Below, piece by piece: positions 1 through 10,468 of a DNA stretch of 64,000 nt. A program made the position numbers and the translations under genes. The stretch's first letter is position 1; each line of letters starts with the position of its first letter. The stretch comes from Xiphydria camelus (lineage: Eukaryota; Arthropoda; Insecta; Hymenoptera; Xiphydriidae), in the NCBI GenBank assembly GCA_963678675.1, contig OY783199.1:13114709-13178708 (forward strand). Direction: 5' to 3'. The notes beneath the pieces are model-generated. The model saw only the letters and a list, made by a program, of their open reading frames with translations. It was not told where the DNA came from and did not search any database.

Positions 1-149
1 TCTGTACAGAAATCGTTGTCCGTCCAAGTTTTTCATAATATTCTCATTAATTGAAGAAATATATATGTATAGGATGTGTGTGATTTTAATGCAAGTAATA
101 TAAGAGATACTTTAAAAGATTATTTGGCCAATAACTTTGAACTGCGAAA

Positions 150-660
150 ACGCATCGATTACTTCGATTACTCTATAAACACACTTCCATACAGTTGACT
201 TGTGAATCCCAAAATTATTGGCAATTACACGTTATTCACAACAACTTGCTAAGAAATACAGACACACTGCAACCTGTTTCTCTACTGTCAATGGTTCTCG
301 AGTTCCTAGCTGGTTCATATTACGAGACAGATCTTCTCGTAATTCATCACATAACCACAAAAATGTTACTTTTGTCATTCTAAATGTTTCTAACCAATCT
401 TCATCATCAAAATGATTGGTAACAATTCTGTTCCACCAATCGTTGCTTCTTTCTTTCATCCAGGCACTTCTTTCTCGTGACAACCTTAAAATAGGACCCA
501 GATCGAGCAAATTATTTGACGGAGTTGTCTGTAGTAAATGTAGTAATACAACTTCTATTAATCTTCTTTGCCGCTGCGTTAAGAAGTTAATGAACTGCAA
601 TGCAGATTGTTGCACTACATTAAGATTATTTGGCCAATAACTTTGAACTGCGAAGATCAT
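150..660 (-). pseudogene. PIF/Harbinger (HARBI1-like) transposase, N-terminal fragment
   Basis: The minus strand reads as the N-terminal part of a HARBI1/ALP1-like transposase: a basic leader, the segment ERSNDWWNRIVTNHFDDEDW, then a helical stretch around FRMTKVTFLWLCDELREDL and LTVEKQVAVCLYFLAS. The open frame stops at 232, but a second frame continues to about 150 with a helix-turn-helix-like stretch (IHKSTVWKCVYRVIEVI), so a frame break lies near 232. The DDE catalytic half is absent. A segment of about 31 bp (GATTATTTGGCCAATAAC...) occurs at both edges (117 and 626). A second direct repeat (TTTTCATAATATTCTCATTA) lies outside these, at 31 and 711, which suggests duplication or target repeats around the fragment. 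Family assignment is by motif only. Confidence 0.7.
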
Positions 661-748
661 TTACACCGTAATGAAACAAATTCATATTCATACTCATTCA
701 TATTCATAAGTTTTTCATAATATTCTCATTAATTGAAGGAAATATATA

Positions 749-1147
749 CAGTATGTCCCGTGGATAACGCAAGTATTTGAATTTCCCTGACATTTGACTT
801 TGGTAGTGCTTGGAACGGTGCTGTAGTTAGAGTTGGCTTCAGAAGAGTGCGCTGCGTTCTTACGAGCCGTGTTTCGAGAGAGAAAAGTGTAAAACGTCTG
901 ATTTCCCGGGAACTGTCAATTCGGGAGATCGAAGCGTCTAACCTCGAAATTAACTGAATTTGTAAATAATGGTAAATAAAGTGTAGAAGTGATGAGAAAT
1001 AATCATACAGGTTTTGCGGAAACACGGCTCGTAAGAACGCAGCGCACTCTTCTGAAGCCAACTCTAACTACAGCACCGTTCCAAGCACTACCAAAGTCAA
1101 ATGTGGGGGAAATTCAAATACTTGCGTTATATCCACGGGACATACTG
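749..1147. repeat. Tc1/mariner-type foldback MITE, TA-flanked
   Basis: Two arms of about 125 bp are inverted copies of each other. They begin CAGTATGTCCCGTGG and end CCACGGGACATACTG, and TA sits directly outside both ends, which fits a Tc1/mariner-like insertion. The loop carries the module GAAGCGTCTAACCTCGAAAT, which also occurs in three other foldbacks of this window. No coding capacity is seen; open frames in the arms are mirror images of one another. Confidence 0.8.
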
Positions 1148-1195
1148 TATGTATGTATACATACCTATATCATCATCATCATAAAGTTATCAGTC

Positions 1196-3208
1196 CTAAG
1201 ACTGGTTTGATACCATTCTCCATCTTTTCCTGTCCTCCGCTAGTCTTTTCATTTCCCTGTATTTCGAACAACCTACGTCCTTAATGATTTGCGAAATGTA
1301 GTCTAACCGCGGCCTACCTACCTCTCTCTTTTTTCCCGTTTCTGCTTCTAAGATGTCTCTTAGCAGTCCCTCATGTCTCACTATATGGCCTATCAGCTGA
1401 TCCCTTCTTTTCTTTATATTTTTCCAGAGCCGCCGGTTTTCCTCTATTTTCCTCAAGACTTCTTCATTTGTGATTTTCTCGGTCCATTTTACTTTTAGCA
1501 TTCTTCTATAGCACCACATTTCGAAGCTGTCTAATTTTTTCCTTTCTACCATTCCTATCGTCCAAGATTCGCACCCATACAAAGCTGTACTCCACACGTA
1601 TGTTTTGAGAAATTTTTTCCTACTCTCTAGGCTGACGTTTTTTGAGCATAGTAGCTTCTTTTTCAGATTAAAAGCCTGTTTTCCCTGCGCTATTCTTTGT
1701 TTGACGTCTTTTAGGCTCTTTCCATCTGTCGTTATTTGGCTACCTAGATAGCAAAACTGCTGTACTTCTTCTACGCTTTCGTCACCTATATTTATTCTAG
1801 TTTTACTCTTACGTTTTTTCTTACTACATACCAGAATTTTTGTCTTTTTCTTATTAATTTTCATATTGTAGTTCTCTATTAGGATGTTTTCCATTTCGTT
1901 AAGCGCCTTTTCTAGTTCTTCTTTGTTCGATGCTAGTAGCGCTATATCGTCGGCGAACCGAAGCATGCTCACTGTTTGCCCTTGTATTTTAATGCCTGAA
2001 GTTGAGTTTTCTTTTAATTCGTTCATCGCTTCCTCTATGTATAAGTTAAAGATTAGAGGCGACAGTGTGCATCCTTGTCGTACTCCTTTTCTAATTTTCG
2101 CTTCTCTCACTTCTTCTTCTACTCCTATCACTGATACTTGGTTTTCATATAAATTATGTATGATTCTTCTTTCTCTGTACTTTATTCCTACTCTTTTCAG
2201 TATTTCGAACATTTTTTGCCACTGAACATTGTCGAATGCTTTCTCTAGGTCTATGAATCCTATATATAGTGTTTCGTCTTTTTCTAATGTTTTCTCTGCA
2301 ATTAGTCTTAGCGCTATTATCGCTTCCCTCGTTCCTCTGTTCCTTCTAAATCCGAACTGGTCTTCTGCTAATACTTCCTCGGCTCTCCGTTCCATTCTCC
2401 TTTGTATAATTTTTGTTAAGATTTTTGATGCGTGCGGTATCAAGCTGATTGTACGAAAATTTTCGCATCTATCCGCGCCTACTTTTTTTGGAAGGGTAAC
2501 TATTATACTTTTCTTGAAATCTTTTGGCATTTTTCCTGTTTCGTACATATGACTCACGAGTTTAAATAGCCTACTTATCGCTTCTTCCCCTGCAAACTTT
2601 AAAATTTCTGCCTGTATTCCATCTATCCCGGGTGCTTTATTGTTTTTCAATTCCTTAAGTGCTATCTCAAATTCCGACTTAATAATAGGATCCCCGAGTT
2701 CGTTTTCATCTACGCAATTTTCTTCTTCTAATATGTTACTTAGTTCTTCTCCATTGTATAGTTTTTCTAAATATTCTTTCCATCTATCGGCCTTTTCTGC
2801 GTTTTCTAACAACATGTTTCCGTTTTCATTTCTAATATTTCTACTTTTCGGTTTGTATTCTTGAAAATTTCTTTTTATTAGTCTGAAAGCTGCATCGGTC
2901 CTACCTAATTTAATTTTCTTTTCAACTTCTTCGCATCTTTCTTCTATCCATTCTTCCTTAGCTCTCCTAGATTTTCTAATTATCTCCCATTTCAGGGATT
3001 TGTATTTTCTCTGTCCGTTTTCATCTACCCTAGACTTATACTTTCGTCTCTCCTCTATCAACTCTAAAATTTCTCTCGTTATCCACGGATTTCTACTCTC
3101 ATTTTCTTTGATACCTAGTACTTCTTCTGCTGCATTTTCTAAACTCGTTTTAATATGATTCCAATTTTCTTCTGTGTTCGTTTTGCTATTATTGGCTACA
3201 TCCCCCCC
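1196..3208 (-). CDS. LINE reverse transcriptase part
   Basis: This is the reverse transcriptase half of the LINE polyprotein, which copies the element RNA at a nicked target. The RT blocks are in order: APGIDGIQAEI, NFRTISLIPHASKI, DQFGFRRNRGTREAI, the catalytic motif A IGFIDLEKAFDNV, motif B KGVRQGCTLSPLIFNLY and motif C RFADDIALLA with both aspartates. A C-terminal region follows with the RLWKNIKKRRDQLIGHIVRH pattern known from RTE-like elements. About 620 codons are open from an internal Met-like start, and the frame stays open upstream to the C7 run at 3202-3208. The true product is therefore a fusion with the endonuclease frame, and the apparent start is only a consequence of that frameshift. 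No stop lies within the RT. Confidence 0.85.
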   Translation of the reverse strand, partial: GGDVANNSKTNTEENWNHIKTSLENAAEEVLGIKENESRNPWITREILELIEERRKYKSRVDENGQRKYKSLKWEIIRKSRRAKEEWIEERCEEVEKKIKLGRTDAAFRLIKRNFQEYKPKSRNIRNENGNMLLENAEKADRWKEYLEKLYNGEELSNILEEENCVDENELGDPIIKSEFEIALKELKNNKAPGIDGIQAEILKFAGEEAISRLFKLVSHMYETGKMPKDFKKSIIVTLPKKVGADRCENFRTISLIPHASKILTKIIQRRMERRAEEVLAEDQFGFRRNRGTREAIIALRLIAEKTLEKDETLYIGFIDLEKAFDNVQWQKMFEILKRVGIKYRERRIIHNLYENQVSVIGVEEEVREAKIRKGVRQGCTLSPLIFNLYIEEAMNELKENSTSGIKIQGQTVSMLRFADDIALLASNKEELEKALNEMENILIENYNMKINKKKTKILVCSKKKRKSKTRINIGDESVEEVQQFCYLGSQITTDGKSLKDVKQRIAQGKQAFNLKKKLLCSKNVSLESRKKFLKTYVWSTALYGCESWTIGMVERKKLDSFEMWCYRRMLKVKWTEKITNEEVLRKIEENRRLWKNIKKRRDQLIGHIVRHEGLLRDILEAETGKKREVGRPRLDYISQIIKDVGCSKYREMKRLAEDRKRWRMVSNQS

Positions 3209-4251
3209 TTACGATTTAAATGTTTCTCAACTTTACTCTGGAATTCTTTTTCTACTTTATCGTTCTTGAGTTTACTGATATCCCACTTTTTGCGGGCGTT
3301 ATTTTTTTTCTTAAGTCTTTTAAATTTTAACTGACATTTCATCATTACTAAATTATGATCGCTGTCTATATCTGCACCTGGGTAGCTCCTACAGTCTTTT
3401 ACCTGGTTTCTGAACCTTTGTTTGACTAATATATAATCTATTTGATATCTACCATTGTCCCCCGGCATTTTCCAGGTATACACTCTTCTTTTATGGTGCT
3501 CGAATAAGGTATTGGAAATCACTAATTGATGTTTATCGCAGAATTCGACTAATCTTGAACCTCTTTCGTTCCTAATTTCCAAGCTATAATTTCCTGTTAT
3601 TTGTTCTTCCTTCCTTTCCCCTACTACCGCATTCCAGTTGCCCGTTATTATTAAGTTTTCGTCTCCTTTCACGTATTCTATTGTCTCTTCTATGTCATTA
3701 TATACCTGTTCTATTTCCTCGTCATCGTGGCTCGAAGTGGGCATGTATACCTGAATTATTGTTGTGTTTGTTGGTTTCGACCTAATTTTTACCATAACAA
3801 TCCTATCGCTGACCTGTAAGTAGCTTTCTACTCTTTGTCCTAACTTCCTGTTCATCACGAATCCTACTCCTGCGTTACCCGTCGCTGATCCCTTATAGAT
3901 AATTCTGTAGTCCCCGCTCCAAAAATCTCCTTCCTTTGGCCATCGCATTTCGCTTATTCCTACTATATCTAACTCTAATCTATTCATTTCTACTTTGAGA
4001 TTTTCTAATTTCCCCGCCTGCTTTAGACTCCTAACATTCCATGCTCCGACCCGTAGAATGCCGGGTTTTCCCCGTCCTGACTTGGTTTTTCCCCAATTGC
4101 ACTTTGAGTTCTCCCTAATTGCACTTCGCCTATTGCACCTCCCTTTATTGCACTTAGTTTTTGTGACATCCCCCGGGGTAGTCCCCACCCGGAGATCCGA
4201 TTGGGGGACTATTTTACCTCCGGAATATTTTACTCCGGAGGACGCCATCAT
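3196..4251 (-). CDS. LINE APE-type endonuclease part (frameshifted)
   Basis: An endonuclease/exonuclease/phosphatase fold that would nick the target DNA. Visible blocks are GAWNVRSLKQAGK, ISEMRWPKEGDFW, the IQVYMPTS strand, ITGNWNAVVG, the YTWKMPGDNGRYQIDYILV region and DSDHNLV. The start is an ATG at 4251; about 350 codons are open. Two oddities stand out. The GDxN catalytic block reads GNWNA, so an expected aspartate is asparagine. The frame ends at a run of seven C (3202-3208), beyond which the RT frame continues in another register, so the original polyprotein is split by a one-base slip or a sequencing error in the homopolymer. Confidence 0.8.
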   Translation of the reverse strand: MMASSGVKYSGGKIVPQSDLRVGTTPGDVTKTKCNKGRCNRRSAIRENSKCNWGKTKSGRGKPGILRVGAWNVRSLKQAGKLENLKVEMNRLELDIVGISEMRWPKEGDFWSGDYRIIYKGSATGNAGVGFVMNRKLGQRVESYLQVSDRIVMVKIRSKPTNTTIIQVYMPTSSHDDEEIEQVYNDIEETIEYVKGDENLIITGNWNAVVGERKEEQITGNYSLEIRNERGSRLVEFCDKHQLVISNTLFEHHKRRVYTWKMPGDNGRYQIDYILVKQRFRNQVKDCRSYPGADIDSDHNLVMMKCQLKFKRLKKKNNARKKWDISKLKNDKVEKEFQSKVEKHLNRKGGM

Positions 4252-4510
4252 ATTTGTTAAAGATTTGGAATGGTATATTCCTGGGAATTATAATGTGGTG
4301 GTTTCCCTTTGCCTTCCACATCGCAGTTAAGAGGGGGTGTCATGCTACCATACCGATCTCCTTGATCTCTGCTAACATGACTACTGAAAGAGCTGCTGCC
4401 CTCTATCAGGGGATTCGTCTTCGTCTGGTTTCTCGCTAAGGACCCCTCCAATATGGTTGTACCTATGGTCCGGCTCCCTAGGTCCTCAAAACACGCAAGC
4501 CAACCCACCC

Positions 4511-4968
4511 GTTCCGGTTACTCCCAAGACTCATTCATAGATTGACTTTAATTCATCAACTTGTATGAAATTGTCCCTGAAAGCGTTCCAGAACTGCGTC
4601 AAGGTGCGAATCCATAGGATAGGTAATAGTGAATATGTAAGGAATAAATATATTTATAGGAAATACATACCTATATATAAGGAATAAATGTATTTATAGG
4701 AATGTTTTATTGACATGTGTATGTATGTACCTCTATACGTAGCTGGTTACGAAGTTTTAGTAACATTTGTACAATGTCAAAACTTAACAGGTAGGACTTA
4801 GGATTCATATTTCATCGTTAATCTTCTTCAGATTCCACAAAACTGTTTCGATTACTGGCTACCAGCTACATCTACATTTTTAAGATTTTGGTCATGTTGA
4901 GGTCTTACGCTCGTTGACGTTTCCGCGATGGTACGCTGTGAATTACCAGAACGTGGATTGTGCTTCTG
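4511..4968. other. Intergenic, nothing recognised
   Basis: AT-rich sequence with a few short direct repeats (TATTTATAGGAA-type, 4640-4700). I see no coding region or element end here apart from the uncertain LINE 5' limit. Confidence 0.5.
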
Positions 4969-5185
4969 TACACCCGGGCTCACGGAATCTGTCGCTGGTG
5001 ACTTTTTTTAAATGTTATTTTTAAACGTACTAACCAATGATTAATCAATCCTCGTGCTTTCATTAACGAGAGTAGACGTCACCGTAGCTAATGAGGGCAT
5101 GAGAATTAATTGTTCACTGGTTAGTACGTTTAAAAATAAGGTTTAAAAAAAGTCACCAGCGACAGATTCCGTGAGCACGGGTGTA
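4969..5185. repeat. Foldback MITE family F1, copy 1
   Basis: A 217-bp near-perfect palindrome with ends TACACCCGGG...CACGGGTGTA. Its arms share GTCGCTGGTGACTTTTTT and AACGTACTAACCAATGA. The same element recurs at 10673-10883 and 33466-33680. TA at both extremes suggests Tc1/mariner-like mobilisation, but this is inferred from the ends only. Confidence 0.85.
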
Positions 5186-5532
5186 TATTAATAATATGTT
5201 GATGCTCATTTTTAGCTACAGTTGAAGACGACTGTTTCAAATTTAGTACCTATTACTGTAGGGAAAGGGCTTAATGCAGGAGTAGGTGGCGATTAAACGC
5301 AAGATGAAAATGGAGTTGAACGTTGAATTGAAGAGATAACGCGAGGTGCTTGGGAAACGGGATAGATAGAAGATGGCGATTGAACAGAAGATGGAAATCG
5401 AGTTGATTGTTGACTTGGGGAGATAATGTGAGGTACTTGAGAAACTGGATAGGTTGTAGGCATACTTGGCAATGTATTTGGTGGATGAAAGACCTGTCTG
5501 GAGACCTGTCAATAACTGTGTCGTCATTTCTG

Positions 5533-5958
5533 TCAAGATGGTTCGTTGGCTCTGAACAAAACTTGTGTCACTTCCTTTTGTAACTGCCTTTCTGATTCCA
5601 GTAATTGCTGAATATATTTTTGGTTGGTTGCTCCTATCTTTCGTTGGCTATCTTCGTAATTTTCTTTCAACTTGCCGGCGTATCGGAATGCTATTGACTC
5701 TAACGACCTGTTTTGTTTCCTCCGTTTTTTCATTGGCTGAGTCTCATCGTTTAATATTTTGTTATTACAAGAATCTTCATTTACGGAACTCGATGTTGAT
5801 TCGCTGATAGACTCTTCCGAAATATTTCTAGTACAATAAGAATCTGCTGTCGAATTCGAAGTTCTCGGAATTTGTCCGTCTCGTACATCTGGTGCATCTT
5901 CATAAATCCACTCGCTTTTTGCTAAAAAAAATTTGCTTTCCCCGATATTATTATACAT
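5533..5958 (-). CDS. Uncharacterised coiled/charged protein fragment, possibly transposon-linked Myb partner
   Basis: A 141-residue minus-strand frame starting with ATG at 5958. The first half is acidic and Ser/Thr-rich. After a basic patch (MKKRRKQNRS) comes a helix-rich tail with heptad-like spacing (YAGKLKENYEDSQRK, YIQQLLESERQLQKEV). Such tails end many Myb/SANT or MADF proteins carried by Harbinger elements, but no DNA-binding domain is present here. The stop is followed by low-complexity reading at 5243-5536. It could be the last exon of a broken element gene; I cannot name a function. Confidence 0.4.
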   Translation of the reverse strand: MYNNIGESKFFLAKSEWIYEDAPDVRDGQIPRTSNSTADSYCTRNISEESISESTSSSVNEDSCNNKILNDETQPMKKRRKQNRSLESIAFRYAGKLKENYEDSQRKIGATNQKYIQQLLESERQLQKEVTQVLFRANEPS

Positions 5959-6057
5959 ACATTTTATGTCCTAGTAATATAGATACTACTTCAATTAAAT
6001 GAGTATTTTCCACACCGAACGAAGTACTAATACTCATGAAAACAGATTTCCACATTT

Positions 6058-6240
6058 GCACCCTTGTTGAAAACCACTACAGCGGACTGAACACTACAGT
6101 GATCAGTAGTGGTTTCTACAATAGTGGTCAGTAGTGGTATACAGTGGTGAATAGAGGTCAGTAGTGGTATACAGTGGTGAATAGTGGCATGCAGTGGTAC
6201 GTAGTGGTAAGAAGTGGTAAGTAGTGCACATGTAATGGTT
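6058..6240. repeat. Degenerate GTAGTGGT subterminal repeat array, element end
   Basis: It starts with ACCCTTGTTGAAAACCACTA and runs into many copies of GTAGTGGT/CAGTGGT with irregular spacing. A related array with the end CCCGTGTCGAAAACCACTAC lies at 33030-33176 in the opposite orientation. Arrays of short motifs next to a CCC end are typical of CACTA-like termini; no transposase is attached. Confidence 0.55.
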
Positions 6241-6248
6241 ATACTATT

Positions 6249-6640
6249 GATGTGTAAACATCTTTAGGCTCGCTTGGGAGTGATTTCATGGAAGTGGTGG
6301 GGGAATGTTAACGACATTAGTGTGTGTCCGTGTGAGCTCGATGCAGGATCTTGACATTTACCTTCGGCCGGGCTTGGTCGGTATTTATACCGGTACAAGT
6401 CGAGTCGGTAATTACCTAGAGTCGGTATCAATTCGAGAGATCGAAGCGTCTAACCTCGAAATCGTGAATTTCAGAATAACGATGAGTGCTTTCCATTCTT
6501 CACAAAATCACCATTCCAATGTTAGACGCTTCTATCTCCTGAACGTACATCTTTATACTATTTTCAGTGTATAACAACGGTTTCACTACGATTTCTAATA
6601 AAACTAGATACAAATTCGTGACTTCCATAGTTTAGTGGAT
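6249..6640 (+). repeat. Foldback element F2, copy A, bounded by GATGTGTAAACATC
   Basis: Begins with GATGTGTAAACATC and shares about 350 bp with the inverted copy at 62855-63208 (landmarks CTTGACATTTACCTTCG, TACCGGTA, the CTAACCTCGAAAT module, and the end near CTAATAAAACTAG). An imperfect inverted copy of the module follows within 80 bp, so the centre can fold. Not coding. The far end is not defined by a clear inverted repeat. Confidence 0.65.
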
Positions 6641-7271
6641 ATAATGATTGGTTTATGATAGCTAAAAAAATACGGTACATAAACCCATATCAAGTTCCAA
6701 CTTATCCTTCAAAGTATTAATAACTGGTGTATATGCAGGACAATTACACTTTACGTTGAAATCACCAAACGATTGACAAAATAGTCTGTCCATTTGGTTA
6801 CAACAACCTCGCAATTACAACCGCCTCATGTCGTGCTGCATTTTTATGTTCCTCCCCACATTTCTTTTTGTCCATAGTTTCTCATGTATTTCAGCCTACT
6901 CTTCTTTTCAATACCTGTACATTATTAATCACTATTTCATTTCACCAGTTCAAACTACAAATTACTACATAAATGATTGTCGTGTACAAATTAAATATGA
7001 ATACACAACAACTACACTTCATCCTGTAGAGTCTTTTCACACACTTCGATTTTTGGTTTTCATATTTTCCTTTCACCGATTTCATCCACATCACTTCCAC
7101 GCTACATTTTCGTATACAAACATCGCGGCATTCCAAAATTAAAATTTCATTCCCGTTCTTCCCAACTTGCGTCGAAAATTTCCCCTCACAAACTCAAGGT
7201 ACTTTACGCGGAATTCATATAGTAATCTCGCGAAAAATGCTAGTGGAGGTACGGTAGGTGGGAAAAAACTA
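6641..7271. other. Intergenic, nothing recognised
   Basis: AT-rich sequence. Short open frames on both strands lack codon structure or recognisable motifs. I see no element ends. Confidence 0.45.
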
Positions 7272-7725
7272 AAAACGAGTTAGTCATTCTAACTAGCAAT
7301 AGATGTGTAAACATCTGGCAGAACAATGTTGCGTGGAAGTGATGTGGGTGTATTCGGTTATAGACAATTATTTAAAAAAATGATCGTCTTTTTGTTCTAA
7401 TAACTTTATTTAACCGAATATACCCACATCACTTCCACGCAACATTGTTCTGCCAGATGTTAACACATCAATTTGATATCTCTTCCTTCCAACCATGTGA
7501 TTGCAAGGAAGACATATCTAAATAATTGATATGTTAACATCTGGCAGAACAATGTTGGGTGGAAGTGATGTGGGTATATTCGGTTAAATAAAGTTATTAG
7601 AACAAAAAGACGATAATTTTTTAAATAATTGTCTGTAACCGAATACACCCACATCACTTCCACGCAACATTGTTCTGCCAGATGTTTACACATCTATTGC
7701 AAGTTAGAATGACTAACTCGTTTTT
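7272..7725. repeat. Palindrome made of two hairpins (F3)
   Basis: The whole 454-bp unit is a palindrome with outer arms ACGAGTTAGTCATTCTAACT. Inside are two hairpins (about 7302-7469 and 7528-7694) that are reverse complements of each other, each starting or ending with a GATRT-N4-ACATC site. The stems contain GGCAGAACAATGTTG and GTGGAAGTGATGTGGG. It is a foldback within a foldback; no coding sequence. Confidence 0.8.
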
Positions 7726-7767
7726 TTTTATTGAATCATACTGTAACGTTACAAATCATACACGTTA

Positions 7768-9740
7768 CAATGTGACGCAGTCCCTCACGTCGCACCGCCG
7801 GTCCCGCCATCCCCAGAGCATTATTTAGAGCGTTAAGAATTAGTTTTGTTAGAACCGACTACCGTATCTAGATCTGTTAGACTAAAATAGAGCTACAAGG
7901 ACGCTGGAGCTGGAGGACAAGGGCTGCAACGAGCGCCAGATGCCGTGCGGCATGATGCCTATGACTTCCCCGCCAGGCGCAGGACTGGGACTTGCAGACG
8001 AGCAGCGTACCCGGCGAGGAACGTAACCTGTGTAGACAGGCACCCCGTTTCTTCGGCACGGATGGACCACTTGGGAGTTAGCGTCGCATCGAGATTCTCC
8101 GCATGATCCCACAGGGGAATGTTTCGGAGGAATCTTCGAAGGCTAACTCCGTATCGGAATCCTCCGCGTGATCCCGCAGGGGAATGTTCCGGAGGGATTC
8201 ATCAAGCAGTCATCCGTGAGGGGATAGTTCCGGAGCCACGAAGAAATCCAGCGAGCTGCGCATGCATCCGAACCAACAAGGAAGGCGATATTGTCTTCGA
8301 TTGGCGATCTACGGAGCGGGCGCGCAGCGGTAATAGCAGCGTCACGCATGCAAATCAGTGGGGGAAATCGATCACCAATTAGATCGCGTAAAGGACTCCT
8401 AGAGTGGGGAAGGGCCTTCTCTCCGCCTAGCGAGCCGAAGCGATGCCTGGACTCTTCCTCTTTCGTGCGGACCAGCGGTGTGACCAGACGTCAACTGCCC
8501 AGCAGTCAACTGCGGAATTTTCCGGTAAGGCGGTTCCTTATTAGCGACACGTGGCCGTGAATAGTAATTCTTTTCGTCCCTTTTCGTATCGTATTGCCCT
8601 TGAAAGGCCTACCGTTTATCGTGTATCTCATGGAAGTGTAGCGGACCCGTGTGTGTGTTAGTATCGTAGTATCTTTATCTTTTTGTTTCGCGTATTAGTC
8701 GTCGATCGTGTGTGATCGCGTAGTGATATCGTTTAAGCTATCGTATCTGGGGATGCTTGGGAAATTCGGTAGCATCCGGCAACCGAATTTCCTGAGACGA
8801 ATTGAGCTCGCTACCAATTTAGTAGAATATGTAATGCCGGTAGTGCGGTTACCGGCATAGGAGAATATCTAGTGCCGATAGTACGGTGATATCTTTGTGA
8901 GGCATTCCGTGTGCTCGACTCTCGACTCTCGGCTCTTTACTCTCGGCTATCTAGTATCGATTCGCGATTACCGTTAGTTCTAGCGATTCTCTTTGTTCCG
9001 AGTGCGTGCGGTATTATCTTCGCGGTCGAACCTCGCGACTGGTACGATTCGAATCCGGTTACTATCTGCTGTCTTCGGGCGTATCTCCGCGATCGCTGCG
9101 AATTTGGTTATTATCTGCTGTCTTCGGTCGTATCTCCGCGATCGGTGTGAATTCGGTTATTATCTGCTGTCTTCGTGCGTATCTCCGCGATCGGTGCGAA
9201 TTCGGTTACTATCTGCTGTCTTCGTGCGTATTTCCGCGTCCGGAATTGAATTCGGTTACTATCTGCTGTCTTCGTGCGTATTTCCGCGTCCGGAATCGAG
9301 CTCGGTTACTATCTGCTGTCTTCGTGCGTATTTCCGCGTCCAGAATCGAACTCGGTTACTATCTGCTGTCTTCGTGCATATTTCCGCGTCCGGAATCGAA
9401 CTCGGTTACTATCTGCTGTCTTCGTGCATATTTCCGTGTATTACCTTCGGTGTTAGCTTCACGCGTGTCTCCGGTATTATCTTCGCGTGCCGTCTTCGTG
9501 TGATTACCGGATATTTGTGCTATCCGACCATATTATATCGCATAAGTTATTCTCTCAATAAATCCTAAGTGTTATTTCTTTGATTAAAAGCCGCCTCAAA
9601 TTCATTTCTTTGTCTCACGACCCCGCTCCTCTCCTTTGCCGATACGGGGCTGAGCTAGCGGAGTTCCGTTTCCGGTTCACGTAATCTGACTGTGGCCTAT
9701 CGCGAATATCTTTGGTGTCTCGGGACACCTGGCGCCCAAC
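7768..9740 (+). mobile_element. Probable long LTR plus primer-binding site (truncated LTR retroelement)
   Basis: The block starts TGTGACGCAGTCCCTCACG and holds AATAAA near 9556 followed by a GT/T-rich stretch. It ends near GTGTCTCGGGACA, and TGGCGCCCAAC, a primer-site-like motif used by many arthropod Gypsy elements, follows within three bases (9730-9740). No gag or pol follows, so this would be a long terminal repeat with the start of the leader only. The left boundary is uncertain. Alternative: a host transcript end with a chance motif. Confidence 0.45.
9057..9453 (+). repeat. 49-50 bp tandem repeat, about eight copies
   Basis: Eight successive units begin GGTTACTATCTGCTGTCTTC, at 9057, 9106, 9155, 9204, 9254, 9304, 9354 and 9404. 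The first units are 49 bp, later ones 50 bp. Repetitive open frames across it in all registers are a by-product of the repeat and not evidence for a protein. Confidence 0.9.
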
Positions 9741-10466
9741 ATATCTTTATCTGCTGTCTTACCCGAGCTGGGCCAGTTAGAGAGCGTGCCGAAGTGTGCG
9801 ACTACCCGGTAGCGCCGGGTAGCGTCGTTACAATACAAAAAGGGTACAAAATTTAAATTATACGATGGATGTATCACTTCTGCTCCCGAAAACTCTGCAA
9901 TCACGCGAATTGAAGAAAGGTATAATACCTACCTAGATAAATTTGAATGTGACTTATAGAAGACAATGCAATGGTAGATGACTTCTTTGGTTGATATTAT
10001 TGGATACCGTTGAGATTCTCGCGATTGTAGACCCGCGCGTGCTTAAATTTTAAATTTAAACTTGCATTTTCTAGTAAAAGAGCGAAGGGAGAACACAATT
10101 TTTCCGACGTTTCTATGAGCTTCTATCCTCCTATTAAAAAAGAACTACAATCTAAAATGTGTCGCACGAAATTACCTAGCAGGGAAAGACTCACTTATAA
10201 AAAAAGAAGAGAGATCTATTAATTTTGATTCTCCAAAGCTCTGACTCAGATAAAATTATAATCATGATTCAATCTCACGCGTGGAAAGCAAGGCTACAAT
10301 AGCCGTTCCTCGGAGCACCGTCCGACGGGAATGCTGCGACCCAGAGAAATTGAGCATCATCGAGTTCTTAATCTAGAACGAATCATCGAGCGTCAACGTC
10401 GCGGTGGAATTTCTACTGTCCGGCGATTACATTGTGATATATCGTTTCCGTAAGATCTCTTGAAGG
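9741..10466. other. Intergenic, nothing recognised
   Basis: No convincing coding region or element ends. The segment 10260-10460 has a more balanced base composition, and it is interrupted at 10467 by the CCCAGGTAGC element. It could be part of a host transcription unit, but I cannot support one. Confidence 0.4.
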
Positions 10467-10468
10467 TC

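Larger units (their letters stand above)
1152..4510 (-). mobile_element. RTE-like non-LTR retrotransposon (LINE)
   Basis: An almost complete LINE in minus orientation: a 5' leader (4257-4508), an APE-type endonuclease, a reverse transcriptase, and a 3' end running into a short (GAT)n-type microsatellite at 1168-1183, a usual RTE tail. It abuts the mariner-type foldback on its 3' side. The overall order, the craniofacial-development-protein-2-like endonuclease and the RT C-terminus suggest the RTE/BovB-related group; the exact clade is inference. The 5' boundary is approximate because no target-site duplication was found. Confidence 0.8.

Noticed and set aside
6058..6240. Telomere-like GTAGTGGT repeat
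   Set aside because: Spacing is irregular, the array is short, and a second copy lies next to an element end; a subterminal transposon array explains it better.
6600..6660. tRNA-like box A near AGTTTAGTGGATATAATG
   Set aside because: No box B at a suitable distance.
8993..9568. Long overlapping frames with repeated YYLLSS-type peptides
   Set aside because: They follow from a 49-50 bp tandem repeat that is open in more than one frame; no codon bias or domain supports a protein.
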